A stretch of 64,000 nucleotides of DNA from Deinococcus psychrotolerans (GTDB lineage Bacteria > Deinococcota > Deinococci > Deinococcales > Deinococcaceae). Where the stretch lies: the NCBI RefSeq assembly GCF_003860465.1, contig NZ_CP034183.1, positions 387,501-451,500 on the forward strand. The letters run 5' to 3'. The notes below the pieces were generated by a model, which had not been told where the DNA came from, ran no database searches, and worked only from the letters and a program-made list of their open reading frames with translations. Below, in pieces: positions 10,213-18,684 of this stretch. The first letter of the stretch is position 1, and each line of letters starts with the position of its first letter. The position numbers and the translations under genes are program-made.

Positions 10213-11229
10213 GTGAGCGCAGCGATTGCAGTTTCTCGCCGTCTGGCGCTTGTCTCTCTCCCCACCCTGCTGCTGCTCGCCGCCGCCCTCGTGACTGCCC
10301 TGCTGGCCATCGGCCTCGGCAGCGTCCCCATCTCGCCCGCCGAAACCCTGCAGGCCATCGGGCATGGGCTGAACGGAGCCGAACTGAGTGGCAACGACGT
10401 GATCGTTTGGCAACTGAGATTGCCGCGTGTGGCGCTGGGCTTTTTGGTGGGCGCGGCATTGGCTGTGAGCGGCGGGGCCTTTCAAGCCGTTTTTCGCAAC
10501 CCGTTGGCCGACCCGTACCTGATGGGCGTGGCAAGCGGCGCGGGGCTGGGCGCAACGCTGGTGATCGCGCTGGGGCTGACGACCTTGTGGCTGCCGCTGT
10601 TTGCTCTCTCGGGGGCGCTGCTGAGTGTCTTTATCGCGCTGGCGATTGCCCGCGAAGGCGGCCGCTTGCCGCCCGCCCGCTTAATTTTGGCTGGCGTGGT
10701 GGTGGGCAGCATCCTCACGGCCTTCACCACTTACTTGCTGCTGCAAAGCGAAGACCGCATCCGTCAGGTCTTTGCCTTCACGCTGGGCAATCTGGCCTTC
10801 GCGGGCTGGCCGCAGGTGGGCCGCCTGCTGCCCTACGTGCTGATCGGCGGCGGGGTGCTGCTGCTGCTGTCCAAAGCGCTCAACACCTTGCAACTCGGAG
10901 ACCTGACGGCCCGCAGTTTGGGCTTGCCGGTCGAGCGCCTGCGCCTGCTGGTCATCATCGCCGCGAGCCTCTGCACGGCGGGGGCAGTCAGTTACGCGGG
11001 CATCATCGGTTTCGTGGGGTTGGTTACGCCTCATCTGGTGCGGCGGCTGTGGGGCGCGGACTACCGGGTGCTGCTGCCTGTTTCGGCAGTGGCGGGCGGC
11101 ACCCTGCTGGTCTTGTCGGACTTGCTGGCCCGCACCCTGACCCGCCCCGCCGAGTTGCCGGTGGGTGTGGTCACGACTTTGCTGGGCGGCCCGTTTTTCC
11201 TTTATCTGCTCCGGCGGCAAAAAACATAA
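10213..11229 (+). CDS. btuC: cobalamin-type ABC transporter permease (FecCD family)
   Basis: Inner-membrane permease of about 338 residues with nine to ten hydrophobic segments, matching the BtuC/FecCD family: LRLPRVALGFLVGAALAVSGGAFQAVFRNPLADPYLMG near the N-terminus is the family signature, and GIIGFVGLVTPHLVRRLWG holds the loop that couples to the ATPase. The GTG at 10213 is chosen because a purine-rich GGAGAGGGGGTGAA precedes it; a frame start at 10186 has none. The stop TAA shares a base with the ATG of the ATPase gene (TAATG at 11227-11231). Confidence 0.88.
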   Translation: MSAAIAVSRRLALVSLPTLLLLAAALVTALLAIGLGSVPISPAETLQAIGHGLNGAELSGNDVIVWQLRLPRVALGFLVGAALAVSGGAFQAVFRNPLADPYLMGVASGAGLGATLVIALGLTTLWLPLFALSGALLSVFIALAIAREGGRLPPARLILAGVVVGSILTAFTTYLLLQSEDRIRQVFAFTLGNLAFAGWPQVGRLLPYVLIGGGVLLLLSKALNTLQLGDLTARSLGLPVERLRLLVIIAASLCTAGAVSYAGIIGFVGLVTPHLVRRLWGADYRVLLPVSAVAGGTLLVLSDLLARTLTRPAELPVGVVTTLLGGPFFLYLLRRQKT

Positions 11230-12017
11230 TGCTGGAGGCGCTCAACCTCTCGGTCAAGGCGGGCGACCTGCTGGCGGTGCAGCAGGTCAGCGCCGCCTTT
11301 GAACGCGGGCGCTTCTCGGCCATCATCGGGCCAAACGGAGCCGGCAAGTCCACGCTGATGCGGGCGCTGGCTGGCCTGACGCCGGTGCAGAGCGGCGAAG
11401 TCCAGTATCAGGGCCGCGCTTTGCCGGACTACTCGCGCCGTGAACGTGCCCGCTCGCTGGCGTATTTGGCCCAAACGGAAGCGCTGCCCACCGAAACCAA
11501 AGTGCGCGACGTGGTGGCGCTGGGGCGCGGAGCGGGTGAGTGGTTGTGGGGACTGTTTCCGCACCATCCGCTGTCTTTGGGCAGTCTCAGCTTGGATGAT
11601 GAACAGGCCATCGACCGCGCCATGCAGCGCACCGACACCGCCCACTTTGCCGATCGAGCGGTGGCCGAGTTGTCGGGCGGCGAGCAGCAGCGCGTGTCAT
11701 TGGCCCGCGCTCTGGCCGCCAATCCACAGTTCTTGCTGCTGGACGAACCGACCAATCACCTCGATCTGGCCTACGCGCTGAACTTGATCGAAACGCTGCG
11801 GCAAGAAGCGGGGAGCGGCCTGGGCGTGGTGGCGGTGCTGCACGACCTCAACTTGGCCGCCCGCGCCGATCACCTGCTGCTGCTGCATCAGGGGCGGGTG
11901 GTGGCGCAGGGGAGCGCCGAAAGTGTGCTGACGCCCCAGCATTTGGCAGCGGTCTATGGCGTGCAGGTAGACGTGATTCGGCACGGAGGGCGCTTGGTGG
12001 TGGTGCCGGAGGGCTAA
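11229..12017 (+). CDS. btuD: cobalamin-type ABC transporter ATP-binding protein
   Basis: Cytoplasmic ATPase that powers the BtuF-BtuC importer. The 262-residue protein has Walker A GPNGAGKST at residues 34-42, signature LSGGEQQR, Walker B FLLLDEPTNHLD and the switch His in VLHDLN. The start ATG overlaps the btuC stop, so the two are coupled. A long upstream extension of the frame inside btuC is a shadow. The three genes form a complete importer under the cobalamin riboswitch. Confidence 0.9.
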   Translation: MLEALNLSVKAGDLLAVQQVSAAFERGRFSAIIGPNGAGKSTLMRALAGLTPVQSGEVQYQGRALPDYSRRERARSLAYLAQTEALPTETKVRDVVALGRGAGEWLWGLFPHHPLSLGSLSLDDEQAIDRAMQRTDTAHFADRAVAELSGGEQQRVSLARALAANPQFLLLDEPTNHLDLAYALNLIETLRQEAGSGLGVVAVLHDLNLAARADHLLLLHQGRVVAQGSAESVLTPQHLAAVYGVQVDVIRHGGRLVVVPEG

Positions 12018-12026
12018 GCTGGAGGG

Positions 12027-12245
12027 ATGCGTTTTCTGTGTGTTTCGGGTTGGAACTGGATGGCGATAGTCAGCACAGCGGTGGTGGTGTCGCTGAGTTC
12101 GGGGACGGCGGACTTTTTGAGGAAGTTGCCGATTGCTCTGGTCAGTGTGGCGGCGACGTTCGTGTTGCTCACGGCGCTGGGCCGGTGGTTGCTGCGTTTC
12201 GTCCCGGAAGGCCGGTTCAAGCGCTTCTTTGTGGCTTGGTTCTGA
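12027..12245 (+). CDS. 72-residue membrane protein, copy 1
   Basis: Unrecognised small protein with two hydrophobic segments (about residues 11-26 and 34-53) and a basic C-terminal tail (GRFKRFFVAW). CTGGAGGG lies directly before the ATG. It begins ten bases after btuD, so it may ride on the B12 transcript. It aligns without gaps to the next small protein at 12329: MRFLCVSGWNWMAIV against MRVLGLSGSSWVAVV. Both are 72 residues. Function unknown; a link to cobalamin uptake is only positional. Confidence 0.6.
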   Translation: MRFLCVSGWNWMAIVSTAVVVSLSSGTADFLRKLPIALVSVAATFVLLTALGRWLLRFVPEGRFKRFFVAWF

Positions 12246-12328
12246 ATTGACCGTTCACACAGGCCAGTGAATGTGATCCGGCACAGGGAAGCGGTAGTTT
12301 GAGTGATACCAGTTTGATAAACTCATGT

Positions 12329-12547
12329 ATGCGTGTTTTGGGTCTGTCGGGTTCAAGCTGGGTAGCAGTGGTTATCGCGGCGCTGATCCTTTCGCTGATG
12401 TCTGAGGCGGCGTTCGTTCAGGTCTTGCCAGAGAAGCTGATCATCACGGCGGTAACCGTCGTCTTGTCCACGGCACTATTCCGGCTCTTGTTACGCCAAC
12501 TTCCGAATAGTCAGTTCAGCCCTGTTCTGCGGCGGTGGCTCGGCTGA
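12329..12547 (+). CDS. 72-residue membrane protein, copy 2
   Basis: Paralogue of the protein at 12027 with the same length and the same two-segment layout (VAVVIAALILSLMSEAAF, then IITAVTVVLSTALFRLLLR). I start it at ATG 12329 because this makes the two proteins co-linear from the first residue; a TTG at 12299 would add ten residues with no counterpart. No clear ribosome binding site precedes this ATG. It appears to be a tandem duplication that has diverged. Function unknown. Confidence 0.6.
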   Translation: MRVLGLSGSSWVAVVIAALILSLMSEAAFVQVLPEKLIITAVTVVLSTALFRLLLRQLPNSQFSPVLRRWLG

Positions 12548-12678
12548 CTCTTCCCGCTTTGTGTGTTTGAATTGCGGCATAGGAACCGGAAATTCACCGG
12601 CCTCTCTCTCAATTCCGCCTACCGAATCGGACGGGGGGCGGGGACGGCTCTACGCAAAGGCAATGAATGCCCTGCGGC

Positions 12679-13569
12679 TCAGGCCTCTACGCCCTGCACC
12701 TTCCAGCGCTCCACGATCCGGCCCCCAAAGACATGCACCAGCAAGCCCACGAAAACCAACACGGCCCCCAGCACCTTGAGCGGCGGAAAGGTTTCTTGAA
12801 AATACAGAGCGCTGCTGACCATTCCGAACACAGGCACCAAGAGTGACAGCGGCGCGACGCGACTGGCTCCGTGCTGCTGAATGAGCCAATTCCAAACCCC
12901 GAAGCCCAGCACCGTGTTGAAATACCCCATAAACGCCACCGCCGCCCAAAAGCCGAGGCTGCTGTGCGTCAGTGTGTGGCCGATGCTGGCCCAGCCGCTG
13001 GTCAGGCCGGTCATCAGGGTCAGGGGAACCGGCGGAATCAGCGCCGACCACACCACCAAGCTGAGCATATTGGCTTTGCCCGCCGACTTGACCAGCACGT
13101 TGCTGATGGCCCAGCCGAGAGCGGCGACCAAGACCAGAACCAAGCCAACGATGCTGGTGTGGTGGTCGGCCAGCAAACCGATGACCGCCATGCCCGCAAA
13201 GGCCAGCGCTATCCCCACGATTTGGTTGGCGGGCAGCCGCTCGCGCCACAAGAAAGCCGCCAGCATCGCCGTAAAAAAGGCCTGCATCTGCATCAATAGA
13301 CTCGCCAGTCCAGCGCTGAGGCCGAGCTGAATAGCCAAATACAGCAGACCGAACTGCATCACGCCCACCGCGAGGCCGTAGCCCAAAAAAGTTTGCCAAC
13401 GCATCTGGGGACGCGGAATAAAAAAGATGGCGGGCAGCGCGGCGAGGGCAAACCGCAAGGCGGCCACCAGCAGCGGCGGCGCTTCACTGACGCTGAGCTT
13501 AATGACGACGAAATTGACACCCCAGATAAAAGTGATCATCAGGGCGAGCATGAGGCTACGGAGCGGCAT
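12679..13569 (-). CDS. EamA/DMT family transporter
   Basis: A 296-residue inner-membrane exporter of the drug/metabolite superfamily with ten hydrophobic segments in two EamA repeats: FIWGVNFVVIKLSV opens the first and LGWAISNVLVKSAG the second; VFGMVSSALYFQE is near the end. It resembles the E. coli EamA O-acetylserine/cysteine exporter group, but the substrate cannot be predicted from this. TAGAGT lies six bases before the ATG, so the transcript may be leaderless. It is divergent from the [2Fe-2S] protein gene. Confidence 0.85.
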   Translation of the reverse strand: MPLRSLMLALMITFIWGVNFVVIKLSVSEAPPLLVAALRFALAALPAIFFIPRPQMRWQTFLGYGLAVGVMQFGLLYLAIQLGLSAGLASLLMQMQAFFTAMLAAFLWRERLPANQIVGIALAFAGMAVIGLLADHHTSIVGLVLVLVAALGWAISNVLVKSAGKANMLSLVVWSALIPPVPLTLMTGLTSGWASIGHTLTHSSLGFWAAVAFMGYFNTVLGFGVWNWLIQQHGASRVAPLSLLVPVFGMVSSALYFQETFPPLKVLGAVLVFVGLLVHVFGGRIVERWKVQGVEA

Positions 13570-13575
13570 GGACTT

Positions 13576-13581
13576 ACTCTA
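13576..13581 (-). promoter_or_regulatory. TANNNT -10 box of the EamA gene
   Basis: TAGAGT on the minus strand, six bases before ATG 13569: leaderless-type spacing. Confidence 0.45.
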
Positions 13582-13645
13582 GCGCCGTCACTTTGTCACA
13601 AGTCAGGGCAACGGGGAGGGCGCGAACCTGTAAGCTCAGGAGCCT

Positions 13646-13984
13646 ATGTCTGCCCCACGCTATTTTCCCACCACCGGCCACCTGCTGATCTGTCAGAACA
13701 GCAACTGCAAAGCTCGCGGCTCCGATCTCCTTTACCGCGCCGTCTGGAACGCGCTTGAGCAAGACAAGCTGGCCTACTACAAGGCGGGCGGCAGTCTTCG
13801 CCTGACTGAATCCGGCTGCCTGGGCGGCTGCAAATCCGGGCCGGTAATGACGTGTTACCGGACAAGAGACGGGCAAATGGAAGAAGCCTGGTACGCGGCG
13901 GTGGATTTCCCGCTGGCCAGGCAGGTGGCGCAGGCCATTCACGACGAGGCCGAGTTGCCGGGTGAGCGGCGTTACGGGCCTTGA
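13646..13984 (+). CDS. thioredoxin-like [2Fe-2S] ferredoxin
   Basis: A 112-residue soluble protein with Cys16, Cys21, Cys58 and Cys62 in the order LLICQNSNC and SGCLGGCKSGP, the ligand pattern of thioredoxin-fold [2Fe-2S] ferredoxins. Such domains also occur fused to the cobalt chelatase CbiX, so a link to cobalamin metabolism is conceivable given the btu genes nearby, but that is speculation. AGGAG precedes the ATG. The 3' end overlaps the convergent hypothetical membrane gene by thirteen bases. Confidence 0.82.
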   Translation: MSAPRYFPTTGHLLICQNSNCKARGSDLLYRAVWNALEQDKLAYYKAGGSLRLTESGCLGGCKSGPVMTCYRTRDGQMEEAWYAAVDFPLARQVAQAIHDEAELPGERRYGP

Positions 13985-14451
13985 GTGCGGCGCTGACGCC
14001 ATGACTGAATCAGCCAGATTAAGCTGCCGAGCAGCAGTGACGCTAGTACTAGGTGCAAGGCTGACCATTGCCTATTGGGAGAAAAACTATTCCAGCAACA
14101 GCTCAGTCCAAACCAAAATAAAATAAAGCAGAAATACTTCCATTGAAACTGAAAGTCCAACCAAGAGCGCTGCTCAGTATCTTCAATGTGATGCTGACGT
14201 TGCCAAAACCAAAGTGCCAACACAATACAACTAGAAATCAGCCAAAGGCTTACAAAGCTCCATTTCAGCGTGGGTGTATCCGCTTTGAGCGTCAGTGGCA
14301 GATACAGCCAATTCATCACAAACACCGCACTGAGGACGGGACGTCCGTACCGCCCACCGGGAAGCTGCCGCTCTGAGCTTTTGAGTGTTTCGGCGGCCAC
14401 GCTGGGCATCCAAGCGGCTTTGGGTGAGGGTTGTTTGGAATCGGGATCCAT
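13972..14451 (-). CDS. hypothetical membrane protein
   Basis: A 159-residue protein that I do not recognise. The first 40 residues are hydrophilic (MDPDSKQPSPKAAW), followed by about four hydrophobic segments rich in Trp and Phe, the second pair bracketing FCFILFWFGLSCCW, and a basic tail (WRQRRTQG). ATG 14451 is chosen because GGAGGTGAC stands immediately upstream; a frame start at 14490 lacks one. The gene is visibly less GC-rich than its neighbours. It is divergent from the glucoamylase gene. Confidence 0.65.
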   Translation of the reverse strand: MDPDSKQPSPKAAWMPSVAAETLKSSERQLPGGRYGRPVLSAVFVMNWLYLPLTLKADTPTLKWSFVSLWLISSCIVLALWFWQRQHHIEDTEQRSWLDFQFQWKYFCFILFWFGLSCCWNSFSPNRQWSALHLVLASLLLGSLIWLIQSWRQRRTQGP

Positions 14452-14567
14452 GTCACCTCCGAGTATGCACCGGGCGCTCAAAAGCTGCATATTCGGTAGC
14501 TTTGCCCGCCGATTTCACTTCACTGTGATAACTGCGCTTGAGCTTAGAGGTCTACATTGGAGGAACC

Positions 14568-16907
14568 ATGTCTCACCTCAGCGCCCAACCTCAGCCGCAC
14601 GCCGCCGAAGCCCCCGGACGGCCCGGCCTCAAGCCCACTTGGACGAGCAGCAACAAAGACGCCGTGACCGGCGCACTCGGCGGCGGGCGGGTGCGGGCCG
14701 CTGTCGGCTACGGCGTGGTCAATGAAGTCTATTGGCCGTCAAGCGGCGAGCCGCAGGTGCGCGACTTAACCTTTATCGTCAAGACCGCTGACGGCTGGGT
14801 GGACATTAAGCGCGACTGCATCTACAGCCTGACGCCCCACGAAGACGGCCCGCTGATCAGCATCGAACACCGTCTGGCACGTGACCCCGCCTTCAGCCTC
14901 AAGCTGGAAATCATGCCGTCGGTGGAAAACGACTCGCTGCTGATTCGCTATGAGTTGAGCGGCGGCACGCTCTACGCGCTGCTGGCTCCGCACTTGGCCG
15001 ACTCCGGCGAAGACAACACCGCTTGGATAGAAGGCGGCGTACTGTACGCCCAGCAAGGTGACGCTTCTCTGGCTTTTTTGGCCGATGGTGATTTCGGCAA
15101 AACCAGCGCCGGATTTGTGGGCGTTAGCGACGGCTGGCAGGACTTTAATCAAAACGGCGAAATGACTTGGCAACACGGCAAAGCCGAACACGGCAACGTG
15201 GCGCTGATGGCCGAACTGACTCAGCCGCGCGGCACGCTGGCGCTGGCCTTCGCCCACCACGCGGCGGGCGCGGCCATTCACGCCCGCAGCAGCCTCCAGC
15301 GCCCCTACGCCTTGCAGCGGGAAGAATTTTTGGCGACTTGGCAAACCTGGACTTCGCGCCTGAGGCTGCCGAGCGCCGGAGACGCCGAAACAGCCCGCGC
15401 CCGCCTGAGCGCCCAAGTCATTCGGGTGCACGAAGGCAGCGATTTTTCCGGCGCGATTGTGGCCAGCCTCAGCGTGCCGTTTGGGCAGGCCCACAGCAGT
15501 TTGGGCGGCTACCATCTGGTGTGGCCCCGCGACATGGTCGAGGCCGCCACCGCCCTGTTGGCCGTTGGGCAGGTCAACGACGCGGTTCGCAGCCTCAATT
15601 ATCTGCTGGCCGCGCAGTCGCCGGATGGGCACTGGCCGCAAAATCTGTATCCCAACGGTGAGCCGTACTGGTCGGGCGATCAGCTCGACGAAACCGCCTT
15701 CGTGCTGATCTTGATGGCCAAGCTGCGCGACCTCGAACAAGACGACAACTTCACCCGCAGCGCTTTGGAGTGGGCGGCGCAAAGGGCAGCCGGGTATCTG
15801 GCGCGGCACGGCCCGGTCAGTCAGGAAGACCGCTGGGAAGAAAACAGCGGCGTCAGTGCCTACACCCTGGCCATCATGATCGCCGGATTGGTGGCGGCGG
15901 TGCCTTGGCTGAGCGCCGAGGAGGCCCAAACCGCTCTGGCCATCGCCGACGACTGGAACGCCCGCTTGGAAGGCTGGTGTTATGTGAGCGGAGACGACGC
16001 CCCCCTGGCCGCCAAGTACGGCGTGGACGGCTACTACATCCGCATCGCGCCGCAGGCCGCCGAGCACCCCGGCCAGCAAGACGTGAGTATTGCCAACACC
16101 GCCGACATCAAAGTCAAAGCGGGCGAGTTGGTCAGCTTGGATTTCGGGTATCTGGTCAGGATGGGCCTGAGAAACGCCGCCGACCCGCGCATTCAAAACA
16201 GCCTCAAAGTGGTGGACGGCGAACTGCGCTGTGAGACACCCAGCGGCCCGCTGTATTACCGCTATCAGCATGACGGCTACGGCAACACCGCTGACGGCGG
16301 CCCCTTTTTGGGCCAGAACGACGGCATTGGGCGGCCCTGGCCCTTACTCACCGGTGAGCGCGGGCATCTGGCGGTGTTGTCCGGCGGATCGGCGGACGAG
16401 TATTTGGCGGCCATGATGAAGTCCAGCGGCGACGGCGGCCTTTTTCCTGAGCAAGTCTGGGACACCGCCCCCGTCAAGCTGTTTGAGCCCGGCAAACCGG
16501 CGGGCAGCGCCATGCCGCTGGTGTGGGCGCACGCCGAGTTCATCAAGCTCTTGTGGACGCGGCAACACCAGCAGCCTTACGAAGCGCTGGACACCGTGCG
16601 AGACCGCTACCTGGTCGCCACCCCCGCGCCCAAAGTCACGTTTTGGACGACCAACGCGCCGGTCTTTGAGCTGACTGCAAATCTGGACTTGTGCATTCAG
16701 GGCAACCAGCCGTTTACCCTGCACTTCGGTTTCGGGGACGCCCAGCAGTGGACAGATGTCCAAGACCGCGAGGCTACTCTGGGCGTCTTCGGACTGTGGC
16801 AAGTCAAGTTCACGGCGCAGGAGTTGGCGGGCAAGGCAGAGCTGCACTTTACGCGGCGCTCCGAACAAAACTGGGAAAGTCAGGACTGGCGGGTCAAGCT
16901 GCCGTGA
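14568..16907 (+). CDS. GH15 glucoamylase-type glycoside hydrolase
   Basis: A 779-residue enzyme expected to release glucose from the non-reducing ends of starch-, glycogen- or dextran-type glucans. An N-terminal beta-sandwich (about 20-260) is followed by an alpha/alpha barrel with the catalytic regions YHLVWPRDMVEAA, PNGEPYWSGDQLDETAF and PLVWAHAEFIKL, and an extra beta-rich C-terminal domain of about 100 residues. There is no signal peptide, so it probably acts in the cytoplasm on glycogen or imported oligosaccharides. TTGGAGGAACC precedes the ATG. It stands alone on its strand here. Confidence 0.88.
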   Translation: MSHLSAQPQPHAAEAPGRPGLKPTWTSSNKDAVTGALGGGRVRAAVGYGVVNEVYWPSSGEPQVRDLTFIVKTADGWVDIKRDCIYSLTPHEDGPLISIEHRLARDPAFSLKLEIMPSVENDSLLIRYELSGGTLYALLAPHLADSGEDNTAWIEGGVLYAQQGDASLAFLADGDFGKTSAGFVGVSDGWQDFNQNGEMTWQHGKAEHGNVALMAELTQPRGTLALAFAHHAAGAAIHARSSLQRPYALQREEFLATWQTWTSRLRLPSAGDAETARARLSAQVIRVHEGSDFSGAIVASLSVPFGQAHSSLGGYHLVWPRDMVEAATALLAVGQVNDAVRSLNYLLAAQSPDGHWPQNLYPNGEPYWSGDQLDETAFVLILMAKLRDLEQDDNFTRSALEWAAQRAAGYLARHGPVSQEDRWEENSGVSAYTLAIMIAGLVAAVPWLSAEEAQTALAIADDWNARLEGWCYVSGDDAPLAAKYGVDGYYIRIAPQAAEHPGQQDVSIANTADIKVKAGELVSLDFGYLVRMGLRNAADPRIQNSLKVVDGELRCETPSGPLYYRYQHDGYGNTADGGPFLGQNDGIGRPWPLLTGERGHLAVLSGGSADEYLAAMMKSSGDGGLFPEQVWDTAPVKLFEPGKPAGSAMPLVWAHAEFIKLLWTRQHQQPYEALDTVRDRYLVATPAPKVTFWTTNAPVFELTANLDLCIQGNQPFTLHFGFGDAQQWTDVQDREATLGVFGLWQVKFTAQELAGKAELHFTRRSEQNWESQDWRVKLP

Positions 16908-16987
16908 GTTGGGGCGTAAGTGCAGCGCCACTGGCCTCATCTGATAAAAGAATGACATTTGGAGGGGCAAAACCGCTAGCTTAAGTC

Positions 16988-17623
16988 ATGGTTTTATCAC
17001 GCTTCATGCCCAAGAACGAGAAATTCGGTGAGCTGTTCGCCGCACAGGCCCAAAATGCCCAGCAGACTGCCCACGCACTGCTTACCCTGCTGTCTGCGTC
17101 CGGCGACCTCAGCGGGCATGTCAGCACCCTGCGCGATTTGGAGCACGCTGGAGACAGCTTGGCGGGCCAGGTCACCCAGATGCTGATCGACTCGTTTATC
17201 GTGCCGTTTGACCGCGAAGACATTATTAGTTTGAACGCCGAGCTTGATGATCTGACCGACTTTATCGAAGAAGCAGGCCGCAAGCTGTGGCTTTACAAAG
17301 TTGCCCCGACAGAAGCCATGCGCCGACTCGCCGAAGTGGTGGAGCGCCAGTGCGTGGTACTGGCCAAAGCCATGCCGCTGATCGAAGACAAAAAGCGTGT
17401 GCCGGAGCTGGCCGCGCTGGCCACTGAAGTCCGCACCTTGGAAGATGACGGCGACACCATCAGCGACGCTGCACAGGCCGCGCTGTATGACGGCGTGATG
17501 GACGTGCAGCAGATGATTCAGGCCACCAGAGCCGGGGAAATCATCTCGCTCCTCGAAGACGCCTCGGATCAGGCCCAGCGGGTTGCCAAGACGGTCGAAA
17601 ACATTCTGCTCAAAAACGCCTGA
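16988..17623 (+). CDS. DUF47 / PhoU-like phosphate transport regulator
   Basis: A 211-residue all-helical cytoplasmic protein of the DUF47 family (PhoU-like), which accompanies Pit transporters and is thought to tune phosphate uptake. Characteristic strings are FDREDIISLNAELDDLTDFIEEA and VRTLEDDGDTISDAAQ, which supply the acidic metal-binding motifs of PhoU folds. The stop TGA shares a base with the ATG of the transporter gene (TGATG at 17621-17625), so the two are translated in step. Confidence 0.9.
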   Translation: MVLSRFMPKNEKFGELFAAQAQNAQQTAHALLTLLSASGDLSGHVSTLRDLEHAGDSLAGQVTQMLIDSFIVPFDREDIISLNAELDDLTDFIEEAGRKLWLYKVAPTEAMRRLAEVVERQCVVLAKAMPLIEDKKRVPELAALATEVRTLEDDGDTISDAAQAALYDGVMDVQQMIQATRAGEIISLLEDASDQAQRVAKTVENILLKNA

Positions 17624-18615
17624 TGACCACCGCGCTGCTTGCTCTCATCGGCATTATTGCCCTGGCGCTGATCTTCGATTTCATCAACGGCTTTCACGAC
17701 ACGGCCAACGCCATTGCCACTTCAATCGCCACCAAAGTGCTGACGCCCGCTCAGGCGATTGCCATGGCCGCCGTGCTCAACGTCGTCGGGGCGCTGACCG
17801 GCACCGCTGTGGCCAAAACGGTTTACAAAGACATTATCGCCCCCGACGTCGCCTCGCTGACGCTGGTGGCCGCCGCGCTGGTCAGCGCCATCATCTGGAA
17901 TTTGCTGACGTGGTGGAAGGGCATTCCCAGCAGCAGCAGCCACGCGCTGGTGTTTAGTTTGGTGGGCGCGGGCGTGGCGGCGGGCGGCTGGGCAGCGGTG
18001 ATTCCCAAAGGCGTCAACAAAACGCTGGCGGGCCTGGTCACTTCTCCAGTTCTGGGTTTTCTGGTTCCCATTTTGCTGATGTTCTTGGTGGTGTGGCTCA
18101 TTGCCCGCCGAATGCGCCCCCGCACCGTCACGCGGGTGTTCGGGCGCTTACAGATTTTGTCGGCGGCGTTTATGGCTTACAGTCACGGCGGCAACGACGC
18201 CCAAAAAACCATGGGCATCATGACGCTGGCGGTCTCGGCCTACCTCGGCACCCGACCTGACCATGTGCCGCTGTGGATTATTCTGGCGGCGGCGGCGGCC
18301 ATGGGCCTCGGCACGGCGGTGGGGGGCTGGCGAATCATCAAAACCATGGGATTCGGCGTGGTGGAACTGCGCCCGATTGACGGCTTCGTGGCCGAAATGA
18401 GCGCCGCCGCGATCATCGAGGGAGCCAGCGCTCTGGGCATTCCGGTCAGCACCACCCATGTGATTTCCACCAGCATCATGGGCGTGGGAGCCACCAAAGG
18501 CTTCAAGGCAGTGCGCTGGCAAGTCGCGGGCCGCATCGTCGCAGCTTGGGTAATTACTTTGCCGACGTGCATGGTGCTGGGGTGGGTGTGTATGAAAGTA
18601 GCGCAGGCTTTTTAA
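17623..18615 (+). CDS. pit: low-affinity inorganic phosphate transporter (Pit family)
   Basis: A 330-residue membrane protein that co-transports metal-phosphate with protons. It has about eleven hydrophobic segments and both copies of the family signature: FINGFHDTANAIATSIATKVL near the start and AYSHGGNDAQKTMG in the second half, followed by GIPVSTTHVIS. The DUF47 gene directly before it is the usual partner in this arrangement. A stem-loop follows the stop. Confidence 0.93.
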   Translation: MTTALLALIGIIALALIFDFINGFHDTANAIATSIATKVLTPAQAIAMAAVLNVVGALTGTAVAKTVYKDIIAPDVASLTLVAAALVSAIIWNLLTWWKGIPSSSSHALVFSLVGAGVAAGGWAAVIPKGVNKTLAGLVTSPVLGFLVPILLMFLVVWLIARRMRPRTVTRVFGRLQILSAAFMAYSHGGNDAQKTMGIMTLAVSAYLGTRPDHVPLWIILAAAAAMGLGTAVGGWRIIKTMGFGVVELRPIDGFVAEMSAAAIIEGASALGIPVSTTHVISTSIMGVGATKGFKAVRWQVAGRIVAAWVITLPTCMVLGWVCMKVAQAF

Positions 18616-18642
18616 ACTGATTTTCCGATAAATCAACATAAA

Positions 18643-18669
18643 AGCCCCCGCCGAACGCTAGCGGGGGCT
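18643..18669. terminator. bidirectional terminator between pit and the lipoprotein gene
   Basis: AGCCCCCGC (18643-18651) pairs with GCGGGGGCT (18661-18669) around a nine-base loop. On the minus strand it is followed by TTTT, so it serves the lipoprotein gene best; pit converges on it from the other side. Confidence 0.75.
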
Positions 18670-18684
18670 TAATCTTTAGACGGC

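Noticed and set aside
10407..11228. N-terminal extension of the btuD frame through btuC
   Set aside because: The ATPase begins naturally at ATG 11229 with the family N-terminus; the extension is out-of-frame btuC.
14766..16271. Minus-strand open frame opposite the glucoamylase gene
   Set aside because: Shadow frame in GC-rich coding DNA; its sequence is His/Gln/Val-rich without any domain.
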